A DNA stretch of 11,215 nucleotides from Methanomicrobiales archaeon (lineage in GTDB: Archaea; Halobacteriota; Methanomicrobia; Methanomicrobiales; Methanoculleaceae): NCBI GenBank assembly GCA_012511245.1, contig JAAZGM010000084.1, positions 1 through 11,215 of the forward strand. The letters are read 5' to 3'. A program made the translations under genes and the position numbers. Of this stretch, positions 6,794 to 11,215 are shown piece after piece; within the stretch, counting starts at the first letter, position 1, and every line of letters starts with the position of its first letter. The notes beneath the pieces were generated by a model. It had not been told where the DNA came from, did not search any database, and saw nothing but the letters and a program-made list of their open reading frames with translations.

Positions 6794-7588
6794 TCAGGCC
6801 CGCATCTCGCGTTCGCACTCGGTGAGATATCGGGCGAGCAGTGTCGGGATGGGTGCCGCCATACAGTGCCAGTTCGGCGTCCCATTCACCTCAAGGACTG
6901 TGTAGCCTTCCGGGTCACGGAGGAGATCGACGCCGCAGTAGTCGATCCCTATCGCTGCCGCCGAGGCTTCGGCAACGGCACGCATCTCGTCATCGATCAC
7001 GACCGGCGTCCCGATCCCGCCCTGGTGGATGTTGTGGGTCAGGGAGTCAGAGACCCGGGTTATTGCACCGACAGCCTCACCGTCGAGGACAAATATACGG
7101 AAGTCCCGATCGTTCTTCACATACTCCTGGAGATACCAGGGCCCCGGCCCAAGTTCTCCGGGTTCCGTCACGAGTCGGATGCCGTTTCCGTCATACCCGT
7201 AGAGCGGTTTATAGATGATCCTCCCGTGCCGCCGGAGGAACTTTTGCGCCATCTCCTCAGACTTCACGTAGGCTGTGTCCGGCGTTCTCACACCGTTTGC
7301 AAGGAGGAGCGCCGTCGTCATCACTTTGGATGCACAGGTAACGATACTCTCAGGCGTATTGACGACGCGGTTATGGAGCGAGAGCACGTTCAAGGTCTCG
7401 AACTGGTGACCGTCCTGTCGGATACCGCAGGCCCATATCACCTCATCCTCCAGCCCGGAATCGAGGGGATCGATGGTATCGAGGTTCAGTACCTCGTATC
7501 GGGTGCCGGCTTTCTTCAGTTCCCGCATAACAGCACCGGTCGAGTTATCATCCGGCGTATCGGTCGGTTTTGGTATGATGTGGATCAT
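6794..7588 (-). CDS. RimK-type ATP-grasp ligase (possible alpha-L-glutamate ligase)
   Basis: The 264-residue protein has the ATP-grasp fold of RimK-type ligases, which use ATP to join a carboxylate to an amine, often glutamate. Motifs in order: YKPLYGYDGNGI (residues 126-137), the ATP-binding lysine and glycine-rich loop; LQEYV (153-157); DRDFRIFVLDGEAVGAI, the strand-turn with the conserved Arg; then GVDLL and EVNGTPNW (233-240), the metal-binding Glu/Asn. In methanogens this family includes MptN and CofF, which add glutamate to tetrahydromethanopterin and F420. Either is possible here but neither can be assigned from motifs. The ATG at 7588 is chosen because GGACGTGA lies five bases upstream on the minus strand; the GTG at 7597 falls inside that motif. 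It diverges from the hydrogenase protease gene. Confidence 0.86.
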   Translation of the reverse strand: MIHIIPKPTDTPDDNSTGAVMRELKKAGTRYEVLNLDTIDPLDSGLEDEVIWACGIRQDGHQFETLNVLSLHNRVVNTPESIVTCASKVMTTALLLANGVRTPDTAYVKSEEMAQKFLRRHGRIIYKPLYGYDGNGIRLVTEPGELGPGPWYLQEYVKNDRDFRIFVLDGEAVGAITRVSDSLTHNIHQGGIGTPVVIDDEMRAVAEASAAAIGIDYCGVDLLRDPEGYTVLEVNGTPNWHCMAAPIPTLLARYLTECEREMRA

Positions 7589-7683
7589 GCGCTTCACGTC
7601 CCGCTTCCAGAACAGCAGTTCACGGCCAGGGGGTTTACAGTACCATTTTGTACCTTAGCAGATATAACCAATAGGGAGATACC
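7589..7683. promoter_or_regulatory. divergent promoter region with GTACC direct repeat
   Basis: The 95 bases between the minus-strand ligase and the plus-strand protease must hold both promoters. Two GTACC copies at 7640-7644 and 7650-7654 are exactly ten bases apart, one helical turn. Because GTAC is itself palindromic they also form GTAC-N6-GTAC, a shape typical of dimeric repressor sites. GATATAAC (7661-7668) is a TATA-like element, and GGGAGAT (7674-7680) is the ribosome-binding site of the protease gene. Confidence 0.4.
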
Positions 7684-8199
7684 ATGCAGAAGAGCCCGGT
7701 CTGCATCATCGGGTGTGGAAACCCCTTCATGGGAAATGATGGGGCAGGGATCGCGGTGATGCAGCGGTTTGAAGGGAGGTTCCCGGAGGTCGATGCAATC
7801 GACGGAGGCACCGGGGGGTTTGGCCTGATCCCGTTGATGGAGGGCTACGAGAAGGTGGTGATCGTCGATGCGATGGTGGGCATCGGCAGCCGCCCGGGTG
7901 AGGTCCTTACGTTTGAAGTCCCACCGTCATGGGATCTTCCGGCATATACGCTCCATGATATCGGGATCGGTGAGGTGGTGACGATTGCCCGGGAATTCGG
8001 GTATGCCGGTGAGATCGTGACGATCGGGATTGAGGTCGGCGAGATCCAGGAGTTCAGCCGGGACATCGATCCCGGGGTGGAGGAAGGGATCCGGACCGCC
8101 GAACAGAGGATCCTCACCATCCTCCAGAAATGGAGCGGTGAGCTCAAGGGTGTGAACGCGGATGAACGGCACCATACTCCACCAACTACCACGGAATGA
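7684..8199 (+). CDS. hydrogenase maturation protease (HyaD/HybD/HycI family)
   Basis: Members of this family clip the C-terminal extension from the NiFe-hydrogenase large subunit once the metal centre is in place. The 171-residue protein opens with the family signature: a short hydrophobic strand, then GCGNPFMGNDGAGI (residues 10-23), where Asp19 takes the place of the first metal-binding acid of HybD. Asp62 (VIVDAM) and His91 (TLHDIG) match the other two nickel-sensing ligands, known in E. coli HybD as Glu16, Asp62 and His93. GGTGGFGLIPLM (41-52) is the typical second block. Residues after about 150 are a polar tail outside the core domain. Its function ties it to hypCAE some 6 kb upstream. 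Which hydrogenase it serves (F420-reducing, membrane-bound or other) cannot be told, since no hydrogenase subunit is in the window. Confidence 0.9.
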   Translation: MQKSPVCIIGCGNPFMGNDGAGIAVMQRFEGRFPEVDAIDGGTGGFGLIPLMEGYEKVVIVDAMVGIGSRPGEVLTFEVPPSWDLPAYTLHDIGIGEVVTIAREFGYAGEIVTIGIEVGEIQEFSRDIDPGVEEGIRTAEQRILTILQKWSGELKGVNADERHHTPPTTTE

Positions 8200-8229
8200 G
8201 CCTCTCCACGAAGGATATGAATAACAAGA

Positions 8230-8239
8230 TTTATCTTAT
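8230..8239 (+). promoter_or_regulatory. putative TATA box of the DUF2226-roadblock-MinD cluster
   Basis: TTTATCTTAT lies in an AT-rich stretch. Its centre is about 28 bases before the ATG at 8263, and no ribosome-binding motif precedes that ATG, so the first gene may be read from a nearly leaderless transcript. Confidence 0.45.
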
Positions 8240-8262
8240 ACTACGGAACTAAAGTTGACTGA

Positions 8263-8892
8263 ATGCAGCTGCCACGCGGTCAGTTCCATCGCCTGATCAA
8301 ATCTACAACACCCCGTGCCTTGATGGATGAGGCAATCTCAGAACGGTTCACGGGGACATGCACGATTGTTCTGGGAAGTGAGAACGCTGCCCTGGTGTTG
8401 AAAGACGGTCAGATTGTGCTTGCCAGCTACGGGAACATGAAAGGGCAGCATGCACTGGATGCGGTGTTAGAAAGGGAGATGAACGATGCGGCGGTAGAGC
8501 AGAACATTCTGACTCCTGAACAGGTGCAGCTCGCCCTGGAGTTCAATCCTCCGTATATGATAAAGAAACCAGGAAGATCAGGCGAGACGCCGGCAGAAAA
8601 AAATGTTCCGGTGGAGACGCCGCCCCGGAGGTCTAAGGGAGCCGATGCACCCCCTTCATCCAGACAACGTCCAACGCCCGCTGCAGAGGTGCACCACATC
8701 CCCATGCCGGGAGTGAAAGCAGCGCAGAAGACAACCAGAACATCACAGTCGGGAAAGGACGAGTTCAACGCGCTTGTCCAGAACATGGAAGAGATAGATA
8801 TCGAGCAGCTTGTCGGCAGTTTCAAGGTAAACTGTAAGGACATCCTCAAAAAGATTCACCTCGACCACCTCATCAAGGACAAAGACATCTAG
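8263..8892 (+). CDS. DUF2226 / PATAN-like domain protein
   Basis: A 209-residue soluble protein in three parts. Residues 1-100 form a compact alpha-beta domain with FTGTCTIVLG (29-38), ALVLKDGQIVLASYGN (43-58) and a helical stretch ending near Pro97. The FTG-strand-KDG-strand-ASYG layout resembles DUF2226 of archaea and the related DUF4388/PATAN domains found in signalling and polarity proteins. Residues about 101-165 are a Pro/Lys/Arg/Ser-rich, probably disordered linker. Residues 166-209 form a charged helical tail (FNALVQNMEEIDIEQL onward) that could be a docking segment. No membrane segment or signal peptide is seen. It is the first gene of a three-gene set with a membrane-anchored roadblock-like protein and MinD. 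Assignment to DUF2226 rests on remembered pattern, not on a search; its function is unknown. Confidence 0.6.
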   Translation: MQLPRGQFHRLIKSTTPRALMDEAISERFTGTCTIVLGSENAALVLKDGQIVLASYGNMKGQHALDAVLEREMNDAAVEQNILTPEQVQLALEFNPPYMIKKPGRSGETPAEKNVPVETPPRRSKGADAPPSSRQRPTPAAEVHHIPMPGVKAAQKTTRTSQSGKDEFNALVQNMEEIDIEQLVGSFKVNCKDILKKIHLDHLIKDKDI

Positions 8893-8911
8893 CACAGGAG
8901 CTGGTAACAGA

Positions 8912-9424
8912 ATGGATTCGACAGGTAGCATCCAGTTTTTTCTCATCCTCCTCACGATAATAGCGGTGGTGGGTTTTGCCGGTATTATGTATTATCTTGC
9001 AGGGATCGCCCGTAGTATCAAAAGGCTGGGTGGTCCGGCAGTACCGGAGACACCGCCTGGTCCAAAACCCACTGCACCGGCCTCCCTTCCCCCTCTCAAG
9101 GCCATCAAACCGGGGGAGATGGCGAATCTTGAGGAGACGCTTGGTGCAATCAGCAAAAAATACAGCCTTATATCCCTGACACTGGCGGCCGCAGACGGCC
9201 TTCTGATCGGTTCAACAAAGCCGGGAAGTGAGAATGAGGCAGCACGATATAGCCACCTTTACTCGCGGGGAAAACGGCATGGGGAAGGGGGAGTGGAACT
9301 CCTCGGCATCTCCTACCGCGGGGAGACGGTGGTCGGCATAGCCCGCCCCTCCGAACATCTCTCCAGCGAACTGATGAACGCGCTCGAACAGGATATCCGG
9401 GAAACCCTGCAGCACTGGGTATGA
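8912..9424 (+). CDS. membrane-anchored roadblock/LC7-like protein
   Basis: The 170-residue protein has one N-terminal transmembrane helix (about residues 7-30), then Arg/Lys (34-38) suggesting a cytoplasmic C-terminus, a Pro-rich linker (42-66) and a domain at 70-170. That domain has the order helix, LISLTLAAADGLLIGST (86-102), helix, VELLGISYRGETVVGIARP (128-146), helix. The central DGLLIGS turn and overall alpha-beta-beta-alpha-beta-beta-beta-alpha-like order resemble roadblock/LC7 domains, which bind small GTPases or dimerise in signalling complexes. The match is weak at residue level and needs a profile or structure check. AGGAG (8896-8900) lies eleven bases before the ATG. It sits 19 bases after the DUF2226-like gene and 31 bases before minD, so it is probably cotranscribed with both. 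Confidence 0.55.
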   Translation: MDSTGSIQFFLILLTIIAVVGFAGIMYYLAGIARSIKRLGGPAVPETPPGPKPTAPASLPPLKAIKPGEMANLEETLGAISKKYSLISLTLAAADGLLIGSTKPGSENEAARYSHLYSRGKRHGEGGVELLGISYRGETVVGIARPSEHLSSELMNALEQDIRETLQHWV

Positions 9425-9455
9425 GACCGGGAAGATCAAGACGGCAAGTGATTAC

Positions 9456-10244
9456 ATGGTAAAAGTATACACGATTGCGTCCGGAAAAGGCGGCACCGGA
9501 AAAACAACAGTCACAGCAAACCTGGGTCCGATGCTTGCCCAGTTCGGAAAGAAGACCTGCATTCTAGATGCCGATGTCGGAATGGCGAATCTCGGACTTA
9601 TCCTCGGGCTTGAAAACCTGCCGGTTACCCTGCACGAGGTGCTGGCGGGCAAAGCACGTGTCCGGGATGCTATTTATGACGGGCCGTTCGGCGTGAAGGT
9701 AGTTCCGTGCGGCCTCTCTCTTCAGGGTTTCCAGCAATCAAACCCCGATCGCCTCAAGGATATCATGACCGACCTTGTGAGCGAGTTTGATATCCTGCTC
9801 CTGGATGCCCCGGCAGGGATCAGCAGAGACGGCGTCATCCCGCTTACGATTGCTGATGGGGTGATCCTCATCGTAAACCCGGAGATCTCCTCGATCGTCG
9901 ACTCCTTGAAGACAAAGATCCTGACCGAGACCATCGGCGGACACATCGAAGGGGCGATCATCAACCGGGTCACAAACATGGAAAACGACTTCAACACCGC
10001 ACAGATGGAGAAACTCCTGGGAGTCCGGATACTCGGGGTCATACCAGAGGACCCGAATGTCCGGCGCGCATCAGCCGGGAGAACGCCGATCGTGGTGAAA
10101 TATCCGACATCCAGTGCATCTCGTGCCTTCAAACGCCTCTCCGCCGACGTAGCCGGCATCGAATATACTGAAGATGAGGCAAAACCATCGAAAGAGAGCT
10201 TTGTCGACCGGCTTGCCCGGGCACTCTTCCGGACGAAAACGTGA
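9456..10244 (+). CDS. minD: MinD/ParA-family ATPase (archaeal MinD)
   Basis: A 262-residue P-loop ATPase of the deviant Walker-A class, which switches between monomer and membrane-bound dimer to position other proteins. The deviant Walker A SGKGGTGKTT has signature Lys11 and Lys16. Walker A-prime is ILDADVGMANLGL (Asp38, Asp40), and Walker B is DILLLDAPAG with Asp117. The INRV block (170-173) and the Pro-x-Asp (VIPEDP) strand near 196 are typical. The C-terminus (about 247-260) can form an amphipathic helix with Phe249, Val250, Leu253, Ala254, Leu257 and Phe258 on one face and Arg/Lys on the other, like the MinD membrane-targeting sequence. It is complete and probably last in its operon, followed by a T6 run. 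Archaeal genomes carry several MinD paralogues with different cargo; which one this is cannot be told. Confidence 0.9.
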   Translation: MVKVYTIASGKGGTGKTTVTANLGPMLAQFGKKTCILDADVGMANLGLILGLENLPVTLHEVLAGKARVRDAIYDGPFGVKVVPCGLSLQGFQQSNPDRLKDIMTDLVSEFDILLLDAPAGISRDGVIPLTIADGVILIVNPEISSIVDSLKTKILTETIGGHIEGAIINRVTNMENDFNTAQMEKLLGVRILGVIPEDPNVRRASAGRTPIVVKYPTSSASRAFKRLSADVAGIEYTEDEAKPSKESFVDRLARALFRTKT

Positions 10245-10296
10245 GGGGAACGCCAAACCCCGTCCCGCTCATCACTGTACCGCATAAACTTCATTC

Positions 10297-10302
10297 TTTT
10301 TT
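10297..10302 (+). terminator. oligo-T terminator after minD
   Basis: Six T residues in TTCATTCTTTTTTCC, about 52 bases after the minD stop, are the best termination signal before the long intergenic stretch. Confidence 0.45.
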
Positions 10303-10505
10303 CCGGGTGTCCCGGCGTACATACGAGCAACCGGCAGCGACGCGACGGGTATATGATACCTCTCCCGGCCGGCCGCTCTCGCCTGTACTAGAGCGCAACC
10401 ATTCCCGGGATAACTCCTGAAACACACCATACAACTCAAAAACAGGGAGAAAAGGCACAAAATCCAGAATTCTCTTCTCAGGAATAAGGTGTTGTAGCGA
10501 ACAAA

Positions 10506-10513
10506 CTATATAC
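10506..10513 (+). promoter_or_regulatory. putative TATA box of the ferredoxin gene
   Basis: CTATATAC, followed by TTTTAATAG, is a good TATA-like match 42 bases before the ATG. It predicts a short leader of about 20 bases containing the weak GAGG at 10545-10548. Confidence 0.5.
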
Positions 10514-10554
10514 TTTTAATAGCAGGGAGTATCAACCATTCTCTGAGGCTCACA

Positions 10555-10797
10555 ATGGAGATACATGTGGATGAAGACGCGTGCGTCGGGTGCGGTCTCT
10601 GTGTCAAAGATTGTCCGATGCATGTGTACGAACTCCGGGATAATGTGAGTGTCGCGGTCAGGCCGAACGATTGTATGGGATGTCTCTCCTGTCATGAGAT
10701 CTGTCCGGCCCAGGCACTTGAGCATCGGGGAATCTACCCGGCAAAGAGGCACTACATCGACATCAGGGTCTGCGAGATGATCAGGAAGGTGATCTGA
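10555..10797 (+). CDS. 2[4Fe-4S] dicluster ferredoxin
   Basis: An 80-residue cytoplasmic electron carrier with two complete cluster motifs: CVGCGLCVKDCP (residues 10-21) and CMGCLSCHEICP (40-51). Each has the CxxCxxCxxxCP pattern that binds one [4Fe-4S] cluster. A charged extension of about 29 residues after the second motif, with another Cys near the end (RVCEMI), is not part of the clusters and could be a partner-docking tail. The first ATG is used, after a TATA box and a short leader. The stop codon is immediately followed by the TTG of the next gene, so the two are cotranscribed and probably coupled. The partner is therefore likely the downstream protein; specific redox partners are not known. 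Confidence 0.93.
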   Translation: MEIHVDEDACVGCGLCVKDCPMHVYELRDNVSVAVRPNDCMGCLSCHEICPAQALEHRGIYPAKRHYIDIRVCEMIRKVI

Positions 10798-11215
10798 TTG
10801 AGTGCTGGATATATCGACGAGATGCACGAGGCTTTCCATTCTGATCTTGTCTACCGATCTGAAGATATTCCTCTTGACTGTTCGCCCAAAGCAAAAGACC
10901 TGGAACAGACGCTCCACGGCGTGATGAAACTCAACGGCCTTGTCATCAGGTCGCTTGAAGAGATCGCCGGCCGCGGGGCAAACGCAGTCACCTACCGTGC
11001 CGGAAAGAAGTTCGGCCACGAGGTCGCCCAGTACTTCCAGAAGCGCGAGGATGTAGAGGGAGCGCTCCATGAACTCTCCAACCTGCTTCGGGGCCAGTAC
11101 TCGTTCGAGGTCTGGAAGCCCGAGGACAAGGAGAAGTTCATCATCGAGGAGAACGGCGAGACGTTCATCTACCTCGTCTTCCACGACTGCATCGTCCGCC
11201 AGACGCTCCGGCGCA
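10798..11215 (+). CDS. partial gene, possible V4R-like sensory/redox protein (runs off window)
   Basis: The frame starting with TTG directly after the ferredoxin stop stays open for 139 codons to the window end, so the C-terminus is missing. A good ribosome-binding match, GGTGAT (10788-10793), is four bases before the TTG and decides the start; the ATG at 10822 has no such motif. The product is soluble and charged, with helical residues 1-60. Then YRAGKKFGHEVAQYF (66-80) recalls the G-x-x-x-G helix entry of V4R (4-vinyl-reductase-type, small-ligand-binding) proteins, and after a strand pair comes HDCIVRQTLRR at the edge. V4R-type proteins often sit beside ferredoxins or regulators in methanogens. 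The assignment is tentative because the diagnostic C-terminal part lies outside the window. Confidence 0.5.
   Translation, partial: MSAGYIDEMHEAFHSDLVYRSEDIPLDCSPKAKDLEQTLHGVMKLNGLVIRSLEEIAGRGANAVTYRAGKKFGHEVAQYFQKREDVEGALHELSNLLRGQYSFEVWKPEDKEKFIIEENGETFIYLVFHDCIVRQTLRR

Larger units (their letters stand above)
10245..10554 (+). other. 310-base intergenic region between minD and the ferredoxin
   Basis: No open frame here looks like a gene. The first part holds the T6 run. The middle has CGCTCT (10374-10379) pairing with AGAGCG (10390-10395) around a ten-base loop, next to a self-complementary CCGGCCGG stretch (10366-10373). The last 110 bases are A-rich and lead into a TATA box near 10506. 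A small RNA in the middle is possible but not shown. Confidence 0.4.

Noticed and set aside
6866..7759. Plus-strand open frame of 297 codons across the ATP-grasp gene
   Set aside because: The minus strand encodes clear ATP-grasp motifs, and the plus frame also runs into the start of the hydrogenase protease gene. It is a shadow.
10516..11184. Minus-strand open frame of 222 codons over the ferredoxin and the partial gene
   Set aside because: The plus strand has two complete [4Fe-4S] motifs, a TATA box and a coupled downstream frame with a ribosome-binding site, so the minus frame is a shadow.

Overview
The window looks like chromosome of a methanogenic euryarchaeon, most likely a Methanoculleus-like member of the Methanomicrobiales. 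This is inferred from protein families, not from a database search. It carries an archaeal-type DnaG primase, a UPF0058 protein, NiFe-hydrogenase maturation genes, a RimK-type ATP-grasp ligase, an archaeal MinD and a dicluster ferredoxin. Shine-Dalgarno-like GGAG/GGTGA motifs, TATA-like boxes and oligo-T runs fit archaeal expression signals. The DNA is moderately GC-rich, with AT-rich patches where promoters are expected. There are no tRNA, rRNA, CRISPR, IS or prophage signatures.

Layout. (1) 157-1714: hypC-hypA-hypE, three maturation genes overlapping by 1-4 bases, followed by an oligo-T terminator. (2) About 1767-4390: a GNAT acetyltransferase, a DUF2156 protein and a dihydroorotase (pyrC), tightly packed as one operon. 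(3) 4391-4590: a GC-rich leader able to form two hairpins, then a DUF167/YggU-type gene. (4) 5167-6384 dnaG, then 6448-6732 UPF0058, each with its own promoter region. (5) A minus-strand ATP-grasp ligase (6794-7588) diverges from a hydrogenase maturation protease (7684-8199). Their shared 95-base promoter region has two GTACC repeats ten bases apart. (6) 8263-10244: a three-gene module with a DUF2226/PATAN-like protein, a membrane-anchored roadblock-like protein and a MinD ATPase ending in an amphipathic helix. (7) A 310-base intergenic stretch. (8) 10555 to the end: a 2[4Fe-4S] ferredoxin followed directly by a TTG-initiated gene that runs off the window, possibly a V4R-like sensor.

How the genes fit together. 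HypC, HypA and HypE make the Fe(CN)2CO ligands and deliver nickel to NiFe hydrogenases. The protease at 7684 would then trim the large subunit, so two separate loci serve the same process. HypB, HypD and HypF are not in the window. The least ordinary region is 8263-10244. A membrane-tethered roadblock-like domain, a DUF2226/PATAN-like partner and a MinD-type ATPase together suggest a spatial-organisation or signalling module at the membrane. The grouping is visible in the sequence; its function is inference. Start codons were adjusted where family N-termini and ribosome-binding sites indicated a different start from the longest open frame.
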